Part shown: positions 7,047 through 13,775 of the stretch, one piece after another
How the letters are laid out: every line of letters begins with the position of its first letter
Position numbering within the stretch: the first letter of the stretch is position 1
Notes under the pieces: model-generated
The model's input: only the letters and a program-made list of their open reading frames with translations
The model's database searches: none
Told to the model about the DNA's origin: nothing
Made by a program: the position numbers and the translations under genes
Origin: Actinomycetes bacterium
GTDB lineage: Bacteria > Actinomycetota > Acidimicrobiia > Acidimicrobiales > UBA8190
Assembly (NCBI GenBank): GCA_021798135.1
Contig: JAJZYI010000038.1
Location: 1 to 15,214, forward strand
DNA: 15,214 nucleotides
Direction: 5' to 3'

Positions 7047-8140
7047 GACGCCACCGCGCCGTCGGCCTCGGTGTCGAGCCCCTGGAGCAGCTGCCGGTCG
7101 CGCTCGTCGGCGAGCAGCGCATCCACCAGCTCGTCCAGGTCGCCGTCGAGCACCCGGTCGAGCTTGTGCAGCGTCAGCTTCACGCGGTGGTCCGTGACCC
7201 GGTTCTCCTTGAAGTTGTAGGTCCGGATCTTCTCCGAGCGCCCGCCGCCACCGGTCTGGCTGCGCCGCTGCGACGACTGCTCGGCGGCCTGGCGGTCCTG
7301 CTCCAGCTTGAGCAGCCGCGACCGGAGCACCTGCATGGCCTTCGCCCGGTTCTGGATCTGGCTCTTCTCGTCCTGCATGGCCACCACCAGGCCGGTGGGC
7401 AGGTGCGTGATCCGCACCGCCGAGTCGGTCGTGTTCACCGACTGGCCGCCGGGGCCCGTCGAACGGTACACGTCGACCCGCAGGTCGGCGGGGTCGATGG
7501 CGACCTCGACCTCGTCCGCCTGGGGAAGCACCGTCACCGTCGCCGACGAGGTGTGGACCCGGCCCTGCGACTCGGTCACCGGCACCCTCTGGACCCGGTG
7601 GGGGCCTCCCTCGTACTTGAACCGACGCCACGCGTCCTCGCCGCGGACGACGAACGTGATCTGGTCGAGGCCGCTCAGGTCCGAGTCCGACGCCGACAGC
7701 ACCTCCACGGCGAGGCCGTGGCGGTCCGCGTAGCGCCGGTACATCTCGAACAGGTCGCGGGCGAAGAGGTTGGCCTCCTCCCCACCCTCGGCGCCGCGGA
7801 CCTCGACGATGACGTCGCGGCCGTCGTTGGGGTCGCTCGGGACCAGCAGGGCGCGCAGCTGCGCCTGCAGGTCCGCGACGGCGGCCTCGGCGGTGTCGAG
7901 CTCGTCGTGCACCAGCTGCCGGTCGGCGCCGGTGGCGCCGGCCAGCAGCTCCCGGGCGGCGGCGGCGTCGGCCTCGGCCCCCTGCAGCCGCTCCGCGACC
8001 GCCAGGATGGCCTGCAGCTCCTTGTGCCGCCGCGAGGCCTGGCGCAACCTGACCGGGTCACGCAGCACCTGTGGGTCCGACAGCGCCTCGCCGACGGCCC
8101 GGTACTCGTCCTGCCACAGGCCGATGTGCGAGGCGTCCAC
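7043..8140 (-). CDS. prfA: Peptide chain release factor 1
   Basis: Recognises UAA and UAG stop codons and triggers peptide release on the ribosome. The 365 residues match the usual RF1 length. The central domain carries GGPHRVQRVPVTESQGRVHTS with a PVT tripeptide at the RF1 PxT anticodon-like position (RF2 would have SPF). The peptidyl-transfer motif is STGPGGQSVNTTDSAVR with GGQ. The N-terminal helical domain has EVRGAEGGEEANLFARDLF at its end. The start is GTG at 8140; the N-terminus aligns with family members without an extension. No SD precedes it, but a TAnnnT element ends 6 nt upstream, suggesting a leaderless mRNA. prmC follows with a 4-bp overlap. Confidence 0.97.
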   Translation of the reverse strand: MDASHIGLWQDEYRAVGEALSDPQVLRDPVRLRQASRRHKELQAILAVAERLQGAEADAAAARELLAGATGADRQLVHDELDTAEAAVADLQAQLRALLVPSDPNDGRDVIVEVRGAEGGEEANLFARDLFEMYRRYADRHGLAVEVLSASDSDLSGLDQITFVVRGEDAWRRFKYEGGPHRVQRVPVTESQGRVHTSSATVTVLPQADEVEVAIDPADLRVDVYRSTGPGGQSVNTTDSAVRITHLPTGLVVAMQDEKSQIQNRAKAMQVLRSRLLKLEQDRQAAEQSSQRRSQTGGGGRSEKIRTYNFKENRVTDHRVKLTLHKLDRVLDGDLDELVDALLADERDRQLLQGLDTEADGAVAS

Positions 8141-8146
8141 GAGATC

Positions 8147-8152
8147 AGGGTA
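8147..8152 (-). promoter_or_regulatory. Candidate -10 element giving a leaderless prfA transcript
   Basis: The minus strand reads TACCCT, then six bases (gatctc), then the GTG start of prfA. In actinobacteria a TAnnnT box 6-7 nt before the start codon is the standard arrangement of leaderless mRNAs. No SD exists here and no good -35 is seen. The same spacing occurs before hom. Confidence 0.5.
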
Positions 8153-8289
8153 CCGACATCAGCGGCGGCCACGGGCCGGGGCGGCCGTCACCCTGCCGGG
8201 GTGGCACGGCGGCCGGCGCCCCGTCGGGACCGCTCCGCCCGGCCACGGACCGGCGCTGCCGCCGCCGTCAGGCCGGTCGCCGGGGTCCG

Positions 8290-8311
8290 GGCCTTCTCCT
8301 GGCGGGCGCCG
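8290..8311. repeat. Near-exact copy of the rpmE 3' coding end, placed after the gene
   Basis: Positions 8290-8311 match 8346-8367 (codons just before the rpmE stop) over 22 bp with one difference. In the minus-strand sense the copy would read GARQEKA against GARQKKA in L31. The 56-bp offset is not a multiple of three, so this is a non-coding duplicate downstream of the gene. Confidence 0.75.
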
Positions 8312-8317
8312 GCCGGC

Positions 8318-8349
8318 GGCCTGGGCCCCGGCGGGACCGGGCTCAGGCC
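8318..8349 (-). terminator. Strong hairpin spanning the rpmE stop codon
   Basis: In the minus-strand RNA, GGCCUGAGCCC (holding the UGA stop) can pair with GGGCCCAGGCC across a 10-nt loop: 11 positions with one A-C mismatch. No U-tract follows, so this would be an atypical or Rho-assisted terminator, or an mRNA 3'-end stabiliser. It separates rpmE from prfA, which appears to have its own promoter. Confidence 0.45.
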
Positions 8350-8564
8350 TTCTTCTGGCGGGCGCCGCGGTCGCCGTAGCGCCGCTGGAAGCGCTCCACG
8401 CGGCCACCGGAGTCGACCAGCTTCTGCTTGCCGGTGAAGAAGGGGTGGCACTCGTTGCAGAGCTCGACGTGCAGCTCGGCCTTGGTCGACCTGGTCGTGA
8501 ACGTGTTGCCGCACGAGCAGTGCACGGTCGCCTCGACGTAGTCGGGGTGGATGTCGGTCTTCAT
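8343..8564 (-). CDS. rpmE: 50S ribosomal protein L31, zinc-binding type
   Basis: Large-subunit protein near the intersubunit bridges. The 73 residues have the expected length. The MKTDIHPDY start is characteristic, as are HPFFTGKQKLVDSGGRVERF (40-59) and a basic tail. Four zinc-ligand cysteines are present: CSC (C16, C18) and CNEC (C36, C39), so this is the C+ form and not the zinc-independent paralogue induced in zinc starvation. The ATG at 8564 is preceded by GGAGG with a 5-nt gap. It lies 71 bp after rho in the conserved rho-rpmE-prfA order; a 6-bp-stem hairpin lies in that gap. Confidence 0.98.
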   Translation of the reverse strand: MKTDIHPDYVEATVHCSCGNTFTTRSTKAELHVELCNECHPFFTGKQKLVDSGGRVERFQRRYGDRGARQKKA

Positions 8565-8598
8565 AGGAGCCTCCAGTGTAGGGGCACCGGACGGGGGA

Positions 8599-8615
8599 CC
8601 CGGCAGGGCGCCGGG
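8599..8615 (-). terminator. Small perfect hairpin between rho and rpmE
   Basis: cccggc (8599-8604) and gccggg (8610-8615) pair perfectly around a 5-nt loop. It lies 21 bp after the rho stop and about 35 bp before the rpmE start. No U-tract follows on the minus strand. It could dampen read-through from rho to rpmE or act as an RNA-processing boundary; evidence is structural only. Confidence 0.3.
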
Positions 8616-8635
8616 CGGGGCGGGCCGCGGCTGGG

Positions 8636-10618
8636 TCAGGCCGGGGGCGCCGGCCCCTTGGCGATCTCGGCGAGGAACTCGTCGTTGGACCGCGTGGTGC
8701 GGATCCGGTCCATGAGCAGCTCCAGCCCCGCCGCCGCGCTGCCCTCGGCCGCCAGCGCGTTCAGCACTCGGCGGAGCTTCCACACCTGCTGCAGCTGGCC
8801 CCGTTCGAACAGCAGCTCCTCGTGGCGGGTGGAGCTGGCGTTCACGTCGATCGACGGGTACAGGCGGCGCTCGGCCAGGCGGCGGTCCAGGCGCAGCTCC
8901 ATGTTGCCGGTGCCCTTGAACTCCTCGAAGATCACCTCGTCCATCTTCGACCCGGTCTCGACCAGGGCGGTGGCCAGGATGGTGAGCGAGCCGCCCTCCT
9001 CGATGTTCCGGGCGGCACCGAAGAACTTCTTCGGCGGGTACAGCGCACCGGAGTCCACGCCGCCGGACATGATCCGGCCGCTCGCCGGCTGGGCCAGGTT
9101 GTAGGCCCGGGCGAGGCGGGTGATGCCGTCGAGGATGATGACGACGTCGGTCCCCGACTCGACCAGGCGCTTGGCCCGCTCGATGGCCAGCTCGGCGACC
9201 TGGGTGTGCTCGTCCGACGGGCGGTCGAAGGTCGAGGCGACGACCTCGCCCTTGACCGAGCGCCGCATGTCGGTGACCTCTTCGGGCCGCTCGTCGACCA
9301 GCAGCACCATCAGGTGCACCTCGGGGTTGTTGGCCTCGATCGAGTGGGCGATCTGCTTCATCACCGTGGTCTTGCCGGCCTTCGGCGGCGACACGATGAG
9401 ACCGCGCTGGCCCTTGCCGATCGGCGACAGCAGGTCGATGATGCGCGCCGTGACGTTGTCGGCGGAACCGGGCATCTCGAGCCGGAGCTTGGTGTCGGGG
9501 AACAGCGGTGTCAGGTCCTCGAACCGCGGACGGTTGCGCGCGTCGTCCGGGGCCATGCCGCTCACCGAGTCGATGCGGACCAGCGCGGGGAACTTCTCCG
9601 TGGAGCCCGCCGGACGGCACGCGCCCTCGACGTAGTCGCCCTTGCGAAGGGCGAAGCGGCGCGCCTGGCTGATCGAGACGTACACGTCGCGCTGGCTGGG
9701 CAGGTAGCCCTCGGACCGCAGGAAGCCGTAGCCCTCGTCGCGCAGGTCGAGCAGCCCGCGCACGGGCACCAGCTCGCCCTGGTACTGCTGCTCCTGCCCG
9801 CCACCCTGCAGCTCGCGGTCCTGGCCGCCGCGCTCGCGGCCGCGTCGGCGGCGCGAGCGCCGGTTGCCGGGCTCGGTGCCGGCAGCGCCCTGGTGCTGCT
9901 GCTGCTGCTGGCGGCCCTGGTGCTGCTGCTGGCGACCCTGGTGCTGGCCCTGCTGGCCCTGGCGTCCGGCTGCCGCCGACGCCGGCTCGGGTGCGGCCCG
10001 CTCGGCGGCAGGCGCTGCGCCTGCGGCACCGCCGGCCTCGTCCCCACCAGCCGCTCGACCGCCGCCCTGGTGGCCGCCGTCCCCGTCCCCGCCGCCGGCC
10101 GCGGTGCCGTTGCCCTCGGCCGCGTGCCCGGAACCGTTGGTGGCGGCGGTCGAACCGTTCGCCGCCACGGGCGCCGCCACCCCGATCCCGGCGACGGTCT
10201 CGGCGGTGCCGGCGTCGTCGACGGCGAGCCGTCCCTGCGCCGGTGCCTCGGCGGTGCCCGCCCGCCCGGACGTCCGGTCCCCCGCCGGCGCCCCGGTGGC
10301 GGAGGTCGGCTCGGCGGTGCCCGTCGCCTCGCCCACTGGCGTGCCGGCCGGGGCAACGCCGTCACCGTCTGCGCCGGCCGCCGAGGCCCGCCGCGTGGCC
10401 CGGGGCTTGGCCGCCGCCCGCGGCCGGGCCGCAGCGGCCGGCGCGGCGCCCTCGGCGGGCTTCACCTCCACCCCGGCGGCGACCAGGATCTGGTCGATGA
10501 TGTCCGCCTTCTTCGTCCTGGAGCTCGTCTCCAGGGACATCGCCTGGGCGATCGCCCGGAGCTCGTCGCGCTCCTTGCGCTCGAGCACCGAGCGCTCCAG
10601 CTGCTGCTCTGCAGCCAT
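8636..10618 (-). CDS. rho: Transcription termination factor Rho with long N-terminal insertion
   Basis: Hexameric RNA-dependent ATPase/helicase that ends transcription at C-rich unstructured RNA. 660 residues against about 420 in E. coli and about 600 in mycobacteria. Order: Rho_N helical domain with SRTKKADIIDQIL (33-45); a low-complexity insertion (about 52-280), Ala/Gly-rich, then Gln/His/Gly-rich (218-245) and Arg-rich (NRRSRRRRGRERGG, 252-265); the RNA-binding cold-shock-like domain from LLDLRDEGYGFLR (289-301); then the RecA-like core with Walker A VSPPKAGKT (409-417), DERPEEVTDM (442-451), Walker B VVIILD (492-497) and the Q/R-loop region GGVDSGALYPPKKFFGAARN to EFKGTGNMEL. The ATG at 10618 has GAGG about 7 nt upstream. 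A promoter and pyrimidine-rich leader precede it. The insertion resembles, in kind, RNA-binding insertions described in actinobacterial Rho, but the Gln tract is striking. Confidence 0.97.
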   Translation of the reverse strand: MAAEQQLERSVLERKERDELRAIAQAMSLETSSRTKKADIIDQILVAAGVEVKPAEGAAPAAAARPRAAAKPRATRRASAAGADGDGVAPAGTPVGEATGTAEPTSATGAPAGDRTSGRAGTAEAPAQGRLAVDDAGTAETVAGIGVAAPVAANGSTAATNGSGHAAEGNGTAAGGGDGDGGHQGGGRAAGGDEAGGAAGAAPAAERAAPEPASAAAGRQGQQGQHQGRQQQHQGRQQQQQHQGAAGTEPGNRRSRRRRGRERGGQDRELQGGGQEQQYQGELVPVRGLLDLRDEGYGFLRSEGYLPSQRDVYVSISQARRFALRKGDYVEGACRPAGSTEKFPALVRIDSVSGMAPDDARNRPRFEDLTPLFPDTKLRLEMPGSADNVTARIIDLLSPIGKGQRGLIVSPPKAGKTTVMKQIAHSIEANNPEVHLMVLLVDERPEEVTDMRRSVKGEVVASTFDRPSDEHTQVAELAIERAKRLVESGTDVVIILDGITRLARAYNLAQPASGRIMSGGVDSGALYPPKKFFGAARNIEEGGSLTILATALVETGSKMDEVIFEEFKGTGNMELRLDRRLAERRLYPSIDVNASSTRHEELLFERGQLQQVWKLRRVLNALAAEGSAAAGLELLMDRIRTTRSNDEFLAEIAKGPAPPA

Positions 10619-10672
10619 CGGCTACCTCGCTAGATCGCGCCGCACACCGGTGAGCCCGGGCGTACCGGCGCA

Positions 10673-10701
10673 GTTGACAAGAAAAAGAGAAGAGAAAGGT
10701 C
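10673..10701 (-). promoter_or_regulatory. Pyrimidine-rich tract in the rho leader, candidate rut-like site
   Basis: On the minus strand the leader reads acctttctcttctcttttt followed by cttgtcaac. It is almost purely C/U and sharply AT-richer than everything around it, hence likely unstructured. Rho binds YC-rich unstructured RNA and is known in E. coli to attenuate its own leader. The tract begins about 100 nt after the predicted transcription start and ends about 55 nt before the rho start codon. No strong GC hairpin directly precedes the U-run, so a simple intrinsic terminator fits less well. Confidence 0.5.
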
Positions 10702-10809
10702 CCCGGCTCGCCGTCCCGGTGCGGTCTGGCCGTGCTGGCACACGATCGCAGGGAGGCGCGCCACCCGCGCTCGCTCCTCGTGATGGACGGGAACGTGGCG
10801 GCGAGGTCC

Positions 10810-10838
10810 ATCGTACCGGACGCCGCCACCACCAGCAA
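10810..10838 (-). promoter_or_regulatory. Candidate rho promoter
   Basis: Minus strand: TTGCTG (10838-10833), a 17-bp spacer and TACGAT (10815-10810). The -10 fits TAnnnT and the -35 keeps TTG. Transcription would start near 10803, giving a leader of about 185 nt before the rho ATG. This is the best sigma-70-type pair I see in the window. Confidence 0.5.
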
Positions 10839-10982
10839 CAACCCCCCGGACCGGTCGTATCTTCCCGGCCCGCGCCGATGGCAGCGGGCAGGCGCCTGCT
10901 GGAGCCGGCTGCGTCCGGAGGAATGACAGTTCGTCCGCAGCAACTGGTCACAACGCCCCGGCCGCCCCGGATCTTCCCGGGC

Positions 10983-11024
10983 CGCTCGCTGCCGGGCCGC
11001 CGCGCGCTCGCTGCCGGGCCGCCG
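10983..11024. repeat. 20-bp direct repeat, two copies, in the thrC-rho spacer
   Basis: cgctcgctgccgggccgccg occurs at 10983-11002 and again at 11005-11024 (period 22 bp); a partial copy (cccgggccg) precedes them. It lies between the thrC end and the candidate rho promoter, outside any gene. Confidence 0.8.
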
Positions 11025-11057
11025 CTGCGGGCTCGATGCGGGCGGGTGGGCAGGCTG

Positions 11058-11087
11058 CGGGCGGAGCCCGGCCCCCGCACCACGGGG
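11058..11087 (-). terminator. Two tandem small hairpins after thrC
   Basis: About 10 nt after the thrC stop on the minus strand, CCCCG-tggtg-CGGGG (11087-11073) is followed by CGGGC-tcc-GCCCG (11070-11058); both stems are perfect 5-bp. There is no U-tract. They are placed where a terminator for the lysA-hom-thrC transcript would be expected. Confidence 0.3.
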
Positions 11088-11097
11088 AACGCGAGCG

Positions 11098-12144
11098 TCA
11101 GACGCCGAGCGCCTCGGCCACGGCCCGGTAGTCGGCGTCGACGGGCGTCGGCACGGTGATCTGGCTGATGGCGAGGTCCGGGTCCTTCAGGCCGTGGCCG
11201 GTGAGGACGCAGACCACCGTGGCACCGGCCGGCACGGGCGTGCGCAGCAGCCCTGCCACCGACGCTGCCGAGGCCGCCTCGCAGAACACGGACTCCTCGA
11301 CGGCGAGGAACCGGTACGCGTCGAGGATCTCCTGGTCGGTGACCGCGGCGATGGCGCCGCCCGACTCGGACGCGGCAGCCGTCGCCCCGTACCACGACGC
11401 CGGGTTCCCGATGCGGATGGCCGTGGCGATGGTCTCGGGGTGCTCCACGACCTTGCCCGCCACGATGGGCGCCGCCCCGGCGGCCTGGAACCCCAGCATG
11501 CGGGGCAGCCGCGTGCTGCGGCCGCTTTCGCGGTACTCGAGATAGCCACGCCAGTACGCGGTGATGTTGCCGGCGTTGCCGACCGGGATGCAGTGCACGT
11601 CCGGCGCGTCGCCGAGCACGTCGACGATCTCGAAGGCCCCGGTCTTCTGCCCCTCGATCCGGTACGGGTTGACCGAGTTCACCACCGTCACCGGGGCGCG
11701 CTCGCCCAGCTCGCGCACGATGGCGAGCGCCTGGTCGAAGTTGCCCCGGACCTGCAGCACCCGGGCGCCGTGCACGAGCGCCTGCGCCAGCTTCCCGAGG
11801 GCGATGTGGCCCTCGGGGATCAGCACCGCGCTGGTGAGCCCGGCCCTCGCCGCGTAGGCCGCCGCCGACGCCGAGGTGTTGCCCGTGGAGGCGCACACGA
11901 CCGCTTTCGCCCCGTCCTCGAGCGCCTTGGTGATGGCGAGGGTCATGCCCCGGTCCTTGAACGACCCGGTCGGGTTCATCCCCTCGAGCTTGAGCAGGAC
12001 GCGCGCCCCGACCCGCTCCGACAGCCGCGGGGCCGGGAGCAGGGGCGTGCCGCCCTCGAGCAGGGTAACCACGGGCGTAGCGGGCCCCACGGGAAGGTGG
12101 GCGCGATAGGACTCGATCACGCCGGGCCAGGCGGTGGCGGTCAT
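11098..12144 (-). CDS. thrC: Threonine synthase
   Basis: PLP enzyme converting O-phosphohomoserine to threonine, the last step of the pathway; of the short actinobacterial/plant-related class. The 348-residue length is typical. Seen: LEGGTPLLPAPRL (29-41), the PLP lysine in NPTGSFKDRGM (57-67, K63), CASTGNTSASAAAYAARAGL (84-103), the phosphate-binding PVGNAGNITAYW (187-198), GNPASWYGA (246-254) and VCVLTGHGLKDPD (311-323). The ATG at 12144 overlaps the hom TGA as ATGA, and a GGGAGG lies about 13 nt upstream inside the hom tail. Its substrate comes from ThrB, whose gene is not in this window although it commonly follows thrC in actinobacteria. Confidence 0.97.
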   Translation of the reverse strand: MTATAWPGVIESYRAHLPVGPATPVVTLLEGGTPLLPAPRLSERVGARVLLKLEGMNPTGSFKDRGMTLAITKALEDGAKAVVCASTGNTSASAAAYAARAGLTSAVLIPEGHIALGKLAQALVHGARVLQVRGNFDQALAIVRELGERAPVTVVNSVNPYRIEGQKTGAFEIVDVLGDAPDVHCIPVGNAGNITAYWRGYLEYRESGRSTRLPRMLGFQAAGAAPIVAGKVVEHPETIATAIRIGNPASWYGATAAASESGGAIAAVTDQEILDAYRFLAVEESVFCEAASAASVAGLLRTPVPAGATVVCVLTGHGLKDPDLAISQITVPTPVDADYRAVAEALGV

Positions 12145-13769
12145 CGTCGTTGGGTCCCTCCCGGGTCGGGGCCGGCGGCTCGGGCCGGCCCTGCGGTGTC
12201 GGCGGCTCGGGCCGGCCCTGCGGTGTCGGCGGCTCGGGCCGGCCCTGCGGTGTCGGCGGCTCGGGCCGGCCCTGCGGTGTCGGCGGCTCCGTCGGCGGTG
12301 GCCGGTGCGCCGCCCGGGACGTCGGAGCCGGGCATGTCGGTGACCGTGATGTCCGGCGCGGCGACGTCGGCGGCGGCGGCGGTGAGGGGGCCCGAGGTCG
12401 GGACGAGGCCGGGCCCGTCCCCGTCGAGCACGCGCAGGACGGCGCCCACGTGGCGCACGGCGGGGAGGTCGGCCAGCTCCGCCAGGGTGGCCTGCACGTC
12501 GCCGTCGCGGGCCACGTGCGTGAGGAAGATGAGCCGGGCCTCGTCGCCGAGGCCGTCCTGCTCCATCGACCGGATCGACACGCGGTGGCGCCCGAACACG
12601 GCGGCCACGGCCGCCAGCACGCCCGGCTCGTCCGCCACCTCCAGGCTGAGGTAGAAGGGGCAGCGCACGTCCTCGAGCGGCAGGAGCCTCGGGTGCTCGC
12701 GCGGCGGGGCGGGTGCGGCCGCGCCCTGCCGGCGGTTGAGCGCGGCGTCGATGAGGTCTCCGAGCACCGCCGAGGCCGTCGGGGCGCCGCCGGCACCACG
12801 CCCGTAGAGCATGAGCTCGCCGCACGACGCGCCCTCGATGAACACCGCGTTGAACGCGCCCCGCACGGCGGCCAGCGGGTGGTCGTCGCGGACCAGCGCA
12901 GGGTGCACCCGGACCGACAGGCGCTCCGCACCGGCCTGGCCGGCCAGCTCGGCGACGGCCAGGAGCTTGACCACGAACCCCATGCGGCGGGCGGAGGCCA
13001 CGTCGGCCGCGGGGATGCCGCCGATCCCCTCGCGGGGGACGTCCGCGTCGACCACGGCGCAGCGGAAGGCCAGGCTGGCCAGGATGGCCGCCTTGGCCGC
13101 GGCGTCGTGCCCGCCGACGTCGGCCGTCGGGTCGCGCTCCGCGTAGCCGAGGTGCTGGGCCTCGGCCAGCGCCGCCTCGTAGGTCACGTCGCCCTCGCCC
13201 ATGACGCTCAGGATGAAGTTGGTGGTGCCGTTCACGATCCCCGTGACACGGCGCACCCGCTCGCCGGCCAGCGACTCGCGCAGCGGTCGGATGATGGGGA
13301 TGGCGCCGGCGACGGCCGCCTCGTACAGCAGGTCCACGCCGGCCGACGCGGCGGCGTCGGCGAGCGCCGCACCGTGGGCGGCGATGAGCGCCTTGTTCGC
13401 CGTCACCACCGGCTTGCCGGCCGCCAGTGCCGAGGCGACCAGGCGGTGGGCGGGCTCGAGCCCTCCGATCAGCTCGACGACGACGTCGACGCCGGGGTCG
13501 ACCACCAGCGCGTCGGCGTCGGCCGTGAGCAGGCCCGGCGGGACGCCGGGGCGCTCGCGGCCCACGTCGGCCACCGCCACGCCGGCGACCTCCAGGCGGA
13601 CGCCGCTGCGTGCCGCGATGCCGTCGGCGTCGTCGACCAGCAGCCGCACCAGGGCAGCGCCGACGTTGCCGCAGCCGAGCACGGCGACGCGCACGGCAGC
13701 GCCACGGTCCTCCGCCGCCCGGGCCGGGCTCGTCGTGGGCTCGCTGTCAGCCTCCCCGTTCGCGTGCAC
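12141..13769 (-). CDS. hom: Homoserine dehydrogenase with ACT domain and repetitive C-terminal tail
   Basis: Reduces aspartate semialdehyde to homoserine with NAD(P)H, the branch point to threonine and methionine. 542 residues against about 430-440 in relatives. NAD-binding GCGNVG (32-37), TANKALIAAHG (123-133, K126), IVNGTTNFIL (178-187), GYAERDPTADVGGHDAAAK (208-226) with the catalytic pair expected at D222 and K226. An ACT domain (about 372-450, with LEVADEPGVLAAVAAVFG) suggests threonine feedback control. After residue 455 comes a low-complexity tail ending in four AADTAGPAR units (496-531). The GTG at 13769 has no good SD but a TAGCCT ends 6 nt upstream, fitting a leaderless mRNA; a GTG at residue 26 is an alternative start directly before the NAD-binding strand. 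It overlaps thrC by 4 bp and follows lysA after 85 bp. Confidence 0.96.
   Translation of the reverse strand: MHANGEADSEPTTSPARAAEDRGAAVRVAVLGCGNVGAALVRLLVDDADGIAARSGVRLEVAGVAVADVGRERPGVPPGLLTADADALVVDPGVDVVVELIGGLEPAHRLVASALAAGKPVVTANKALIAAHGAALADAAASAGVDLLYEAAVAGAIPIIRPLRESLAGERVRRVTGIVNGTTNFILSVMGEGDVTYEAALAEAQHLGYAERDPTADVGGHDAAAKAAILASLAFRCAVVDADVPREGIGGIPAADVASARRMGFVVKLLAVAELAGQAGAERLSVRVHPALVRDDHPLAAVRGAFNAVFIEGASCGELMLYGRGAGGAPTASAVLGDLIDAALNRRQGAAAPAPPREHPRLLPLEDVRCPFYLSLEVADEPGVLAAVAAVFGRHRVSIRSMEQDGLGDEARLIFLTHVARDGDVQATLAELADLPAVRHVGAVLRVLDGDGPGLVPTSGPLTAAAADVAAPDITVTDMPGSDVPGGAPATADGAADTAGPARAADTAGPARAADTAGPARAADTAGPARAAGPDPGGTQRR
12174..12289. repeat. 27-bp tandem repeat, four perfect copies, at the 3' end of hom
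   Basis: Identical 27-bp units at 12174-12200, 12201-12227, 12228-12254 and 12255-12281, plus an 8-bp partial copy. Each holds ggctcgggccggccctgcgg. In the hom frame each unit encodes nine residues (AADTAGPAR). The array ends about 30 bp before the hom stop and the thrC start. Confidence 0.97.
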
Positions 13770-13775
13770 CGGCCG

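Larger units (their letters stand above)
10619..11097. other. 479-bp spacer between thrC and rho
   Basis: No gene recognised; several frames are open, but only because stop codons are rare at this GC content, and no translation resembles a known family. Read from thrC toward rho it contains two small adjacent hairpins (11058-11087), a 20-bp direct repeat (10983-11024), a -35/-10 pair on the minus strand (10810-10838) and an AT-rich pyrimidine tract (10673-10701). In many actinobacteria this position holds thrB, which is absent here. Confidence 0.7.

Noticed and set aside
8575..8580. TACACT upstream of rpmE as a -10 element.
   Set aside because: A start 6-7 nt downstream would leave only 4-5 nt of leader and cut through the strong SD that the gene evidently uses; no -35 is present.
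7166..10633. Long plus-strand frames antisense to prfA, rpmE and rho (for example 8822-10633).
   Set aside because: They mirror the codon structure of the minus-strand genes and have no domain motifs of their own; the Leu-rich stretch near 9900 is just the antisense of the Rho Gln tract.
10732..10926. A 64-codon plus-strand open frame in the thrC-rho spacer.
   Set aside because: It has no SD, no recognisable domain, and runs antisense across the candidate rho promoter.
10622..12931. A 769-codon minus-strand frame across hom, thrC and the rho leader.
   Set aside because: It is out of frame with both hom and thrC and its translation is low-complexity; it is a shadow of the real genes.
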